From: an uncultured Clostridia bacterium
GTDB taxonomy: Bacteria > Bacillota > Clostridia > Oscillospirales > Acutalibacteraceae
Length of the DNA: 47,880 nucleotides
Reading direction: 5' to 3'
Assembly: GCA_958436475.1 (NCBI GenBank)
Contig: CAUBKG010000007.1
Span: 1 to 47,880, forward strand
Below the pieces are notes generated by a model. That model made no database searches. It saw nothing but the letters and a program-made list of their open reading frames with translations, and had not been told where the DNA came from. The position numbers were made by a program, and so were the translations under genes. Shown here piece by piece: positions 7,643 through 15,792 of this stretch. Position 1 is the first letter of the stretch. Each line of letters starts with the position of its first letter.

Positions 7643-7671
7643 TTGAGAAAACGCATAGAAAGTGATATAAT
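7643..7671 (+). promoter_or_regulatory. Candidate sigma-A promoter upstream of the tandem repeat and LCP operon
   Basis: TTGAGA (7643-7648), a 17-nt spacer and TATAAT (7666-7671) form a strong promoter. The -10 also has the extended form TGATATAAT. It reads through the 112-bp repeat array into the LCP gene, giving a leader of about 530 nt. Confidence 0.7.
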
Positions 7672-7681
7672 ATCTGCAATA

Positions 7682-8076
7682 CGGTTATTATATCATGAAC
7701 GCGGAGCGTGAATGATATAATTGCCCGTTCCCGGCGGTTGCCGCGACACGCGGCGAGCCGGTGAGGGCAAGAGGCAGAAATAATAACCGCATTGCGGTTA
7801 TTCATCATGAACGCGGAGCGAGAATGATATCATTGCCCGTTCCCGGCGGTTGCCGCGACACGCGGCGAGCCGGTGAGGGCAAGAGGCAGAAATAATAACC
7901 GCATTGCGGTTATTCATCATGAACGCGGAGCGAGAATGATATCATTGCCCGTTCCCGGCGGTTGCCGCGACACGCGGCGAGCCGGTGAGGGCAAGAGGCA
8001 GAAATAATAACCGCATTGCGGTTATTCATCATGAACGCGGAGCGAGAATGATATCATTGCCCGTTCCCGGCGGTTG
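7682..8076 (+). repeat. Tandem array of a three-hairpin element (family 2), 3.5 copies of about 112 bp
   Basis: Units start at 7682, 7795, 7907 and 8019 (113, 112 and 112 bp apart). The fourth stops after CGGCGGTTG at 8076. Copies 2-4 are nearly identical; copy 1 differs slightly at its start. Each unit encodes three inverted repeats. In copy 1 these are TTATATCAT/ATGATATAA (7688-7696/7712-7720), then TTGCCC/GGGCAA (7721-7726/7765-7770) enclosing CCGGC/GCCGG and GCCGCG/CGCGGC, then AATAACCGCA/TGCGGTTATT (7782-7791/7793-7802). There is no credible ORF. Reverse-orientation relatives occur at 36613-36819. With flanking sequence this accounts for the gene-free stretch 7541-8209. The role is unknown. 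Confidence 0.93.
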
Positions 8077-8209
8077 AGCGGCATGGTGCCATGAAATCTC
8101 TGCCATAAATGATAGAAAAGATTCCTGATTGCATGGTTCAAGGAAAAATCGTATCTTCCGGCCCTTTTCATGGCCGGGGTTTGTTTTGTAAAAAAGGGAG
8201 ATGTGTATC

Positions 8210-9280
8210 GTGGAAGAACCGAAAATCATCTATTCCGATAAGAAACCGAAGAAAAAAAAGAAGGGCAAGCACAGAACGCTCAAAATCATTGCGATTTCCG
8301 TGCTGTGCCTGATTCTCGTCATGGGCGGCACGGGCCTCTTCGCCATCAATTACCTGCTTGGCCGCATCAATCATGTGGACGATTATGTTTACGATAACAC
8401 CGTGATCGAGCCCGAAGAGGACCAGCCGGATTATCCGGAAGGAAGCGATGTGATTCTGGACGGCAGCAATATTCCCATCCGAAACGGCTCGCAGGGGGAT
8501 ATCACCACCATCCTGCTTATCGGCAGCGACCGCAGAAACCAGCAGGTCAACGGCCTTTCAGACGTTATGATTCTCCTCACAGTGGACAACGCCAGGAAAA
8601 CGGTGAAAATGACCTCCATCGGGCGCGACCTGTATGTGAACATTCCCGGGCGGGATTCCACCCGCATCAACCATTCCCATTCCTATGGCGGGCCGAAGCT
8701 CCTGCTCGATACCATTGAGCAGAACCTCCGCCTGAAGGTGGACAAGTACATTTCCGTAGACTTTTCCTCCTTCCAGGGAATCATCGACCGCATCGGCGGG
8801 GTAGATATCGCTCTCTCCGAAAAAGAGGCCACCTACCTCGGCTACACCACCGGCGCCGGAACCTACCACCTCACCGGCTCGAGGGCGCTTTCCTATGCCC
8901 GTATCCGCAAGATTGATACGGATATCAACCGTACCGGCCGCCAGCGAGAGGTGCTGAATGCCATCCAGCGCAAGGCGAAGAAGATGAGCGCGGGAGATAT
9001 CATCTCGCTCATGTACGATATCCTGCCGCTGGTTACCACGAACCTTTCAAAATCGGAAATCCTCACCTTTGCTATGGACGCCTCCACCTTCCTTTCCTAC
9101 GACACGCAGGAGATGGTGGTGCCCGCCGCGGGGACTTATCAAGGGCAGAAGATCCGGGGGATGGCGCTGCTGGTGGCGGATATGCCCGCCAATATCAAGC
9201 AGATGCAGGAATTCATTTTCGGAGATTTCATTGGTCCTCCGGATGAAACCACAACACAAGGTTCTACAGCCGCGGAATAA
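8210..9280 (+). CDS. LytR-CpsA-Psr (LCP) family cell-wall glycopolymer ligase
   Basis: LCP proteins attach teichoic acids, capsule or other glycopolymers from undecaprenyl-pyrophosphate carriers to peptidoglycan outside the membrane. The 356-residue product has a lysine-rich cytoplasmic start (KKPKKKKKGKHR) and a single membrane anchor (IIAISVLCLILVMGG). An extracellular LCP domain follows with LLIGSDRRN, DVMILLTVDN, KMTSIGRDLYVNIP, the arginine-containing RINHSHSYGG, IDRIGGVDI and SYARIRKIDTDINRTGRQREV. The start is the GTG at 8210, since GGGAG lies 9 nt upstream; the ATG at 8201 touches that site. A short GC hairpin (8158-8177) precedes it. It leads the envelope operon. Confidence 0.94.
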   Translation: MEEPKIIYSDKKPKKKKKGKHRTLKIIAISVLCLILVMGGTGLFAINYLLGRINHVDDYVYDNTVIEPEEDQPDYPEGSDVILDGSNIPIRNGSQGDITTILLIGSDRRNQQVNGLSDVMILLTVDNARKTVKMTSIGRDLYVNIPGRDSTRINHSHSYGGPKLLLDTIEQNLRLKVDKYISVDFSSFQGIIDRIGGVDIALSEKEATYLGYTTGAGTYHLTGSRALSYARIRKIDTDINRTGRQREVLNAIQRKAKKMSAGDIISLMYDILPLVTTNLSKSEILTFAMDASTFLSYDTQEMVVPAAGTYQGQKIRGMALLVADMPANIKQMQEFIFGDFIGPPDETTTQGSTAAE

Positions 9281-9313
9281 CGCAGCGCATTCTGAAAGGG
9301 CAGGGAAAGAGCA

Positions 9314-10276
9314 ATGAGAACGGTCGATATCGTGGTTCCGTGCTATAACGAAGCGGAAATGCTCGAAATGTTCCATGAGAAGGTATCGCAGGTCGTGGGG
9401 GAGATCGCGGGCTATGATTTTACTTTTTATCTCGTGGACGACGGCAGCCGGGATGAAACGCTTTCCATCATGGAACGCCTTGCGGAAAAGGACAAGCGCG
9501 TAAAGTATATTTCCTTTTCAAGGAATTTCGGCAAGGAATCCGCCATGTATGCGGGTCTGAAGGCGACCACCGGGGACCTGGCGGTGATTATTGACGCCGA
9601 TTTGCAGCATCCGCCCGAACTGATCCCCGAAATGATCAAAGCAATCGACGAAGAAGGGTATGATACCTGCTCGGCCCGGCGCGTCAGCCGGGAGGGGGAG
9701 CCGAAGATCCGGAGCTGGTTCGCCCGCGCCTTTTACAGGCTCATCAACAGGATGAGCGAGGTGGAGATCGTGGACGGCGCGGTGGATTTCCGCATGATGA
9801 ACCGCGCGATGGTAGACGCCATTCTGGAGCTGCCGGAGGTGCAGCGGTTTTCGAAGGGGATTTTCTCCTGGGTCGGCTTTAAAACGAAGTGGATCGAATT
9901 CAAGAACATCGAGCGCATTGCAGGCGAAACAAAATGGTCGTTCTGGTCGCTCCTCAAATACGCCATCAGCGGCATCACCGCGTTTACCACGGTGCCCCTG
10001 CGCCTCGCAACGGTGTGCGGCGTGGCCATATCCGTTTCCGCGTTTATTTATCTCATGATAGAGCTCATCAAAAACCTGGTTACGAAGAACAATGTTCCCG
10101 GCTATGCCTCCACGATTATTATCATCCTGTTTATCGGCGGCATCACGATCCTGTTCTGCGGAATTTTGGGCGAATACATTGCACGGATGTATATGGAAAC
10201 CAAGCGGCGCCCTATTTTTATTACGCGCCGCACCAATATCGAACGAAAAAAGACGGAGGAAGCTGAGAATGGCTGA
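9314..10276 (+). CDS. Polyprenyl-phosphate glycosyltransferase (GT2, GtrB/CsbB-like)
   Basis: This enzyme is expected to move a sugar from a nucleotide donor to undecaprenyl phosphate on the inner membrane face. The 320-residue protein begins with a GT2 domain (DIVVPCYNEAEML, YLVDDGSRDET, VIIDADLQHPPELI). The C-terminus has two membrane helices (TVCGVAISVSAFIYLMI and IIIILFIGGITILFCGILG) and a short basic tail. This is the CsbB/GtrB layout. It is followed by GtrA with an 8-nt overlap and then by YfhO. Together these match the three-component lipoteichoic-acid glycosylation system known from Bacillus. The sugar is not determined by the sequence. Confidence 0.93.
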   Translation: MRTVDIVVPCYNEAEMLEMFHEKVSQVVGEIAGYDFTFYLVDDGSRDETLSIMERLAEKDKRVKYISFSRNFGKESAMYAGLKATTGDLAVIIDADLQHPPELIPEMIKAIDEEGYDTCSARRVSREGEPKIRSWFARAFYRLINRMSEVEIVDGAVDFRMMNRAMVDAILELPEVQRFSKGIFSWVGFKTKWIEFKNIERIAGETKWSFWSLLKYAISGITAFTTVPLRLATVCGVAISVSAFIYLMIELIKNLVTKNNVPGYASTIIIILFIGGITILFCGILGEYIARMYMETKRRPIFITRRTNIERKKTEEAENG

Positions 10277-10850
10277 AACGACTGAACGCAGCGGCTTATA
10301 TGCCCGTTTTATCGAATGGCTGGTCCGCATCGGCCGCCTATTCCCGCTTCCGAAGGGAATCAAAGAAACGCTCATCAATTATGAAACGGTGAGCTACCTG
10401 TTCATCGGCGTATGCACCACGCTTGTGGACTATATCGTTTACTGGATCGTGGTATTTCCCCTGCGCGGCGCATTCGACGGCTTTGCCGCCTGGATGGTAT
10501 CGCTCGGCGTGCCGGCTTCGGCGGTGTCTATTGAAATGATCGGCAACGTCATTTCCAATATCATCGCGATCCTGTTTGCTTTCGTTACCAATAAGCTGTA
10601 TGTGTTCGAGAGCCGCACCGGCGGCTTCGGCACGGTCATGAAGGAATTCGGCATTTTTACCCTGGGGCGGCTCGGCGGCTTCGCCCTCAGCCAGGCGTTC
10701 ATTTTCATCACCGTTACGAAATTCGCGCTCATGGGCAAAATGGTTTCCAAAATCCTTTCGAGCGTGTTTGTACTCATTCTCAATTACTTCATCAGTAAGT
10801 TTTTAGTGTTCACCAATAAAACCAGCAAAGGAGAAAGTAAAGATGTCTAA
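10269..10850 (+). CDS. GtrA/GtcA family membrane protein
   Basis: GtrA-like proteins are small four-helix membrane proteins thought to flip sugar-loaded undecaprenyl phosphate. The 193-residue product has hydrophobic segments at LFIGVCTTLVDYIVYWIVV, VISNIIAILFAFVTNKLYVF, FALSQAFIFITVTKF and ILSSVFVLILNYFISKFLVF. The conserved N-K-x-Y-V-F element is present at NKLYVF, and the C-terminal SKFLVF is also typical. The ATG at 10269 follows GGAGGA by 7 nt and overlaps the previous stop by 8 nt. A longer frame opening at 10092 runs inside the glycosyltransferase gene and is not the real start. Confidence 0.92.
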   Translation: MAETTERSGLYARFIEWLVRIGRLFPLPKGIKETLINYETVSYLFIGVCTTLVDYIVYWIVVFPLRGAFDGFAAWMVSLGVPASAVSIEMIGNVISNIIAILFAFVTNKLYVFESRTGGFGTVMKEFGIFTLGRLGGFALSQAFIFITVTKFALMGKMVSKILSSVFVLILNYFISKFLVFTNKTSKGESKDV

Positions 10851-13566
10851 AAGGAAAAAAAGGCCGCAGCACCCGCAGCCCCGGCCCGCTGACTCAGACT
10901 TGCAGCAGAAGGGCTTTTTCCGGCATAACCTCTATATCCTTCTGGCCTTCCTGATTCCGGCGGTTCTCATGCTCATCCGTTTTATGACGGTCGGTTCGGG
11001 GGAGGGGCAGGGAATTTACCCGTTCGGCGACCAGCAGGTTCTGGTTGTGGACATGTGGCACCAATACTTCCCCTTCTTCAACGAGCTGCATGAAAAGCTG
11101 ACCCATTTCGACAGCCTGTTTTACTCCTGGAACACCGGCCTCGGCACGAACTTCGTTGCTCTGATTGCCTATTACGCGGCAAGCCCGCTGAATCTGCTTT
11201 CCGTTTTGTGCCCGTCCGATTACCTCGTGGAGTTCCTCGGGTATTCCGTTATCATCAAGATCGCGTGCGCCGGCATGTTCTTTGCGATCTTCCTGCGCTC
11301 CACCTATCACCGCAACGATATCAGCATCACCATTTTTTCGGTGCTCTATGCCCTCTGCGCCTACTCCCTCGGGTATTACTGGTGCGTGATGTGGCTCGAT
11401 TGTGTGGCGCTCCTGCCGCTGATTATATTAGGCCTCAACAAGCTGATCGATGAGGGAAAATACAAGCTCTTCACCATTTCTCTCGCGCTTGCGCTCATCA
11501 GCAACTATTATATCGGTGTGTTCATCTGTATTTTTGTAGCGCTGTATTATATCGTGGCCTATCTCACGCGCTATTCGGCCTTTGATTACAAGGCGCTGCT
11601 CAAAACCACCGGGCGGGTGCTGCTCTTTTCGCTTATCGGCGTAGGGATCGCGTGCGTCATCATCCTGCCCACGTGGAACGCGCTCCAGCTGAGCTACGCG
11701 GCCACCAACACGGCGCCCAAGGAGATGGAATTCTACCGGCCGGTCCTCGATATTTTCAACAACATGCTGACCGACACGAAATATACCTTCCGCGGCGGCA
11801 TTGCGAACATTTACTGCGGCCTTTTCTCGGTTATCATGTTTATCCTTTTCCTGATGAACAAGAGGATCCGCCTCAAGGAAAAATGCGTGAACCTCGCGCT
11901 GGCGGCCTTCCTGATCCTCAGCTTCAATAACAATTATCTGGACTTCGCCTGGCACGGCTTCCATTTCCCGAACGAACTGCCCTTCCGGTTCTCCTTCGTG
12001 TTTTCCTTCCTGATCGTGGCGCTCGCCTACAGGGCGTTCCATTATCTGGACGATATCAGTGTGAAGCAGATTTCCGCCGTGCTCATCGGCGGGGTGCTTT
12101 ACCTGCTCCTCGTGAATAAAATCTGTGCGGATACCCTCGATTCTTCCATCGTGTATGTGAGCATGATCTTCCTCATTCTCTTCTGCACGGTGCTCATCCT
12201 TTATAAGACGAAGAACCTGAACCGCGCGGCTATGCTCGGCCTCGTGGCGCTCCTGGTGCTTTCCGAAGGCGTGATCGCCACGCAGAACAGCCTGAAGGAA
12301 GACGGCGGCAAAAAGGATGCGTTTTCCTCCCGCTCCGGGTACCGGACCAACGTGGAATCCATGGAAAACGTGCTCGGGCAGATTGCGGAGAGGGACGGCA
12401 GCTTCTACCGCATCGAGAAATCCTCTACCTATACCATCAACGACCCGGCTCTCTATACCTACCGGGGCGTATCGCAGTTCTCCTCTTCGGCCAACAAGAA
12501 TGTGACCACGCTGCTCAATAAGCTCGGTATCGCGGGCACGCCCGCCAGCAACCGGTACACCTATCACCTCACTTCGCCGGTCACAAATTCCATGCTGGGA
12601 ATCAAATACATCGTCAACAAAGACGGCACGACAGACAGCGAATATCTCACCTCCTTTGCTTCCGACGGTGCAACCAACGCATACCGCTATGAATACAGCC
12701 TCCCGGCCGGCTTCATGGTGGACAGCGCCGTCCGCCTGTGGGACACCACCTCCTCCAATCCGTTCGAGGTACAGAACGATTTTATCAAAAAAGCCACCGG
12801 CCTTGCGGACGATGTGATGACTCAGATTCTGCCTACCGGCTCTAATTACACCAATATGAACGTTTCGGCGGATGCAAACGGGTCGTTTTATAATTACTCG
12901 CAGAACAATGCTTCCACCGCGGCCACCGGCGAACTCAGCTTCACGGTGGATAAGGCGCAGTCGGTATATGTTTACTTCAATTCGGGCAAGGTGAAGAATT
13001 ATACCGCGAGTGTCAACGGTGCTTCAAAAGGTTCGTTCGACTGCCGCTATTCCTATGTGCAGGAGATCGGCTACTGCAACGCGGGCGATACGGTTACCAT
13101 CACCTTCAGCACCGAAGCGGCTTCTCAGGGCTCCTTTACCGTGTATGTGTACGGCTCGAATTCCAATGTGATGGACGAAGCTTACGGTATCCTCAGCGCG
13201 AACGGGCTCAATATCACCGATTACAGCTCCACGAAGCTCACAGGCACGGTCAACGTTTCGGAAAAAGGCGTGCTGTATACCTCCATTCCGTATGAATCGG
13301 GCTGGAAGGTGAAGGTAGACGGCAAGACCGTTCCCATAAAGCCCATTCAGGATGCGCTGATTTCCATCGACCTGGACGCCGGCCAGCACGAGATCACCTT
13401 CAGCTATGTGCCGGCAGGCTTCATTCCCGGCCTTTTCCTCTCGCTTGTCTGCCTCGGCCTTCTGGTTGCTGTGAGCGTGCTGCAGTGGAAGAAGAAAAAG
13501 GTTCCGGCTATCGAAGCGATCCTCGAGCCCTGCCCGCGCGGCGAACCCGAGGTAAACGAGATCTGA
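10843..13566 (+). CDS. yfhO: YfhO family multi-pass membrane glycosyltransferase
   Basis: The 907-residue protein has a basic N-terminus and then a dozen or so membrane helices. A large extracellular C-terminal region follows (about residues 480-860), and the protein closes with one more helix (AGFIPGLFLSLVCLGLLVAV). An early conserved loop reads DQQVLVVDMWHQYFPFFNEL, typical of YfhO and GT-C-type enzymes. In Bacillus, YfhO works with CsbB and a GtcA flippase to glycosylate lipoteichoic acid outside the membrane. Gene order and 8-nt overlaps support the same role here, but the acceptor polymer is inferred. The start has AAAGGAGAAAG just upstream. Confidence 0.92.
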   Translation: MSKRKKRPQHPQPRPADSDLQQKGFFRHNLYILLAFLIPAVLMLIRFMTVGSGEGQGIYPFGDQQVLVVDMWHQYFPFFNELHEKLTHFDSLFYSWNTGLGTNFVALIAYYAASPLNLLSVLCPSDYLVEFLGYSVIIKIACAGMFFAIFLRSTYHRNDISITIFSVLYALCAYSLGYYWCVMWLDCVALLPLIILGLNKLIDEGKYKLFTISLALALISNYYIGVFICIFVALYYIVAYLTRYSAFDYKALLKTTGRVLLFSLIGVGIACVIILPTWNALQLSYAATNTAPKEMEFYRPVLDIFNNMLTDTKYTFRGGIANIYCGLFSVIMFILFLMNKRIRLKEKCVNLALAAFLILSFNNNYLDFAWHGFHFPNELPFRFSFVFSFLIVALAYRAFHYLDDISVKQISAVLIGGVLYLLLVNKICADTLDSSIVYVSMIFLILFCTVLILYKTKNLNRAAMLGLVALLVLSEGVIATQNSLKEDGGKKDAFSSRSGYRTNVESMENVLGQIAERDGSFYRIEKSSTYTINDPALYTYRGVSQFSSSANKNVTTLLNKLGIAGTPASNRYTYHLTSPVTNSMLGIKYIVNKDGTTDSEYLTSFASDGATNAYRYEYSLPAGFMVDSAVRLWDTTSSNPFEVQNDFIKKATGLADDVMTQILPTGSNYTNMNVSADANGSFYNYSQNNASTAATGELSFTVDKAQSVYVYFNSGKVKNYTASVNGASKGSFDCRYSYVQEIGYCNAGDTVTITFSTEAASQGSFTVYVYGSNSNVMDEAYGILSANGLNITDYSSTKLTGTVNVSEKGVLYTSIPYESGWKVKVDGKTVPIKPIQDALISIDLDAGQHEITFSYVPAGFIPGLFLSLVCLGLLVAVSVLQWKKKKVPAIEAILEPCPRGEPEVNEI

Positions 13567-13588
13567 CCCATTGTTTGATACTTTGACA

Positions 13589-13650
13589 CAAACAAACCCC
13601 CACCGGGATTAGCCGGCTTTGGCTTTTCCTGGTGGGGGTGTTTTGTTTCC
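13589..13650. terminator. Bidirectional terminator between yfhO and the DUF5662 gene
   Basis: A long imperfect stem pairs AACCCCCACC on the left with GGTGGGGGTGTT on the right, flanked by AAACAAA and TTTTGTTT. A small inner hairpin is AGCC/GGCT. It lies between convergent genes and can serve both. Confidence 0.85.
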
Positions 13651-13658
13651 ATTAAAAA

Positions 13659-14204
13659 TCATTTCTGTTCAATCCGCTCTTCCCGCAGGAGGGCGCGGAT
13701 AGCAGCAAAAGCGGCGGCCTCGCCCTCATTCGCAAGCAAGGTGAGCAGATGCTCGAGCTGGCCGGACGTTTCCGGATGGATAACGCGCGTGACTTTGGAT
13801 GTTAGAAAATAATCGAGAGGGGCGCGGTCGGTATAATCCGGCCCAAAGTAAATTTTGCTCGCCGCCACGCGGTCGCAGAACATTTCGACGAGATAGCGCA
13901 AAGGCATTTTTACAGGAGACATCGTTTTGGTTTCGGGGTTATAATCGGTCCAGTATTCGAAGTGGTGCTTGTTCCGGCCCTTATGGTGCAGCCAGGCGGC
14001 GGAATAGCCAAAAAGCTCCCGTTCCCGCTCGTTCGGGCTGCGGTGCCCCTGGTAATATTTCGCCCCCGCGAGGAATTCAGACGGGCTGTATTTGGAAAGG
14101 TCGTGCCGGCAGCCCTGCCAGAAGATCCCCGCGCGCCGGCAGTGCCGCATCACGAGGTGCCGGTGCCGGGTGATGGTTTTAAAATGCTTTACAAAATGCC
14201 ACAC
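13659..14204 (-). CDS. DUF5662 family protein
   Basis: The product has about 181 residues. The N-terminal half matches the DUF5662 pattern: HFKTITRHRHLVMRHC, the almost invariant GCRHDLSKYSPSEF, GAKYYQGHRSPNE, and AWLHHKGRNKHHFEYWTDY. The many conserved histidines and aspartates suggest a metal site, but no biochemical role is known for the family. I prefer the GTG at 14204 because GGGAGG lies 9 nt upstream; a TTG at 14210 is too close to it. The gene stands alone, convergent with yfhO, and has an extended -10 promoter at 14229-14237. Confidence 0.85.
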   Translation of the reverse strand: MWHFVKHFKTITRHRHLVMRHCRRAGIFWQGCRHDLSKYSPSEFLAGAKYYQGHRSPNERERELFGYSAAWLHHKGRNKHHFEYWTDYNPETKTMSPVKMPLRYLVEMFCDRVAASKIYFGPDYTDRAPLDYFLTSKVTRVIHPETSGQLEHLLTLLANEGEAAAFAAIRALLREERIEQK

Positions 14205-14228
14205 GGGCAAAAACCTCCCATTGCGGTT

Positions 14229-14237
14229 ATTATATCA
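14229..14237 (-). promoter_or_regulatory. Extended -10 promoter, with similarity to the family 2 repeat
   Basis: On the minus strand TGATATAAT is followed by AACCGCAATGGGAGG, leading to the DUF5662 start. No good -35 is seen. The string TGATATAATAACCGC also occurs at the edge of the first unit of the array at 7682, so this may be a worn fragment of that element. Confidence 0.45.
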
Positions 14238-14260
14238 CAAAACATATCATTGGGCGACAG

Positions 14261-14309
14261 GAAAAAGAAAGCAGGCGCGGGCAAAGCCTTTCGGCTTCCC
14301 GCGCCTGCT
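14261..14309 (-). terminator. Intrinsic terminator of gltBD
   Basis: AGCAGGCGCGGG (14270-14281) pairs with CCCGCGCCTGCT (14298-14309), 12 bp. Read on the minus strand the hairpin is followed by TTTCTTTTT. It lies just past the gltD stop. Confidence 0.9.
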
Positions 14310-14329
14310 TCTGTGCACAAGGCAGGAAA

Positions 14330-15790
14330 TTATGGCAGACCCACGTATCCCATCAGGCTCTCGTCCACCTCGCGCGCCGCACCGCGCCCTTCTGCAATGG
14401 CTGAGACCACGAGGGACTGCCCACGGCGCATATCGCCGGCGCAAAAGACTTTTGGAACATTCGTCGCATATTTTCCCGGCTCCGTGCGGATGACGGTGCG
14501 GGGGGTAAGCTCCGCGCCGAACGCCTTCGGAACATAGTCCTCGCAGCCGAGGAATCCCGCGGCAATGATGAGGAGATCGCATTCGAGCGTTTGCTCCGTG
14601 CCGGGCAGGGGTTTTAGGCCGTCCCCGAGCTTCACTGTTTTTACGGCGGTGAGGTTTTTGTTTTCATCCGTGATGAGCTCCGTGGCCGTGGTGGAATACA
14701 GGCGGGGATCGCTCCCAAACACCTCAATGGCTTCCTCCTGGCCGTAATCCGTTTTGCTGATCTTCGGCCATTCGGGCCAGGGGTTATCCTCGGCGCGTGA
14801 ATCGGGCGCCTTTGGCATCATTTCGAGCTGGAGCACCGACCGGCACCCGTGGCGGATGCAGGTGGCAACGCAGTCGTTTCCGGTATCGCCGCCGCCGACG
14901 ATCACAACCCGCTTCCCTCTAGGATCGATATATTTTTTATCCTTAAATTCCGAATCGAGCAGGCTTTTTGTGTTGGCGGTGAGAAAGTCCACCGCAAAAT
15001 ATACGCCCTTCGCATCCCGTCCGGCGACCTTCAGGTCGCGCGAATTGCGCGCACCGCAGCAGAGCACAACCGCATCGAATTCGTGCAGCAGCTCCTGCGG
15101 CGTTTTGTCTTTCCCCACGTCTACGCCAAGGACGAAGCCGACCCCTTCATCGCGCATGAGCTGTACGCGCCTCTCCACAATATGCTTTTCCAGCTTCATG
15201 TTGGGGATGCCGTACATGAGCAGGCCGCCGGGCCGGTCGTCCCGCTCAAACACGGTCACGCTGTGCCCGCGGTGGTTGAGCTGGTCCGCGCAGGCGAGGC
15301 CCGCGGGGCCGGAGCCGACCACGGCGATTTTTTTGCCCGTGCGGACCTTCGGGGGATTCGGCTTCATGCGGCCCTCCCGGAAGGCGTCTTCCATGATGCC
15401 GAGCTCGTTTTCCTTGATGGTGACCGGGGCGCCGTTCAGCCCGCAGGTGCAGGCCGCTTCGCAGGGAGCGGGGCATACCCGCCCGGTAAATTCTGGAAAG
15501 TTATTGGTTTTGCAGAGCCGCTGCAGGGCAAGATCCAGGTTGCCGGTGTAAACGAGGTCGTTCCATTCCGGAATCAGGTTGTGCAGCGGGCAGCCCGAAA
15601 CCATGCCGCCGAGCATCGCGCCCGACTGGCAGTACGGCACGCCGCATTCCATGCAGCGGGCCCCCTGGGCCTTGCGCGCCTCGAGGGAAAGCTCGCGGTG
15701 GAACTCGTTCCAGTGCCGGATACGCTTTGCAGGCGATTCTCCGGGATTGTTTTCGCGGTTGTATTTCAGAAATCCGCCGGTCTGGCCCAT
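14330..15790 (-). CDS. gltD: Glutamate synthase (NADPH) small subunit
   Basis: GltD passes electrons from NAD(P)H through FAD and iron-sulfur clusters to the large subunit for glutamate formation. The 486-residue product has an N-terminal cysteine-rich cluster domain (CMECGVPYC, CPLHNLIPEWNDLV, CPAPCEAACTCG). An FAD-binding motif follows (VVGSGPAGLACADQL, near 151-165), and then an NAD(P)H-binding motif (VVIVGGGDTGNDCVATC). A C-terminal CAGDMRRGQSLVVSAIAEGR segment is typical. Length is normal. The ATG lies 2 nt after the gltB stop, and its ribosome binding site AAGGAGGT is inside the end of gltB, so the two are translationally coupled. Confidence 0.96.
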   Translation of the reverse strand: MGQTGGFLKYNRENNPGESPAKRIRHWNEFHRELSLEARKAQGARCMECGVPYCQSGAMLGGMVSGCPLHNLIPEWNDLVYTGNLDLALQRLCKTNNFPEFTGRVCPAPCEAACTCGLNGAPVTIKENELGIMEDAFREGRMKPNPPKVRTGKKIAVVGSGPAGLACADQLNHRGHSVTVFERDDRPGGLLMYGIPNMKLEKHIVERRVQLMRDEGVGFVLGVDVGKDKTPQELLHEFDAVVLCCGARNSRDLKVAGRDAKGVYFAVDFLTANTKSLLDSEFKDKKYIDPRGKRVVIVGGGDTGNDCVATCIRHGCRSVLQLEMMPKAPDSRAEDNPWPEWPKISKTDYGQEEAIEVFGSDPRLYSTTATELITDENKNLTAVKTVKLGDGLKPLPGTEQTLECDLLIIAAGFLGCEDYVPKAFGAELTPRTVIRTEPGKYATNVPKVFCAGDMRRGQSLVVSAIAEGRGAAREVDESLMGYVGLP

Positions 15791-15792
15791 AA

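Noticed and set aside
8029..8229. 66-codon minus-strand frame at the end of the tandem repeat
   Set aside because: It is a reading of repeat hairpins with no ribosome binding site.
10092..10268. Upstream extension of GtrA
   Set aside because: It overlaps the conserved end of the glycosyltransferase gene; the ATG at 10269 with GGAGGA gives the family's normal length.
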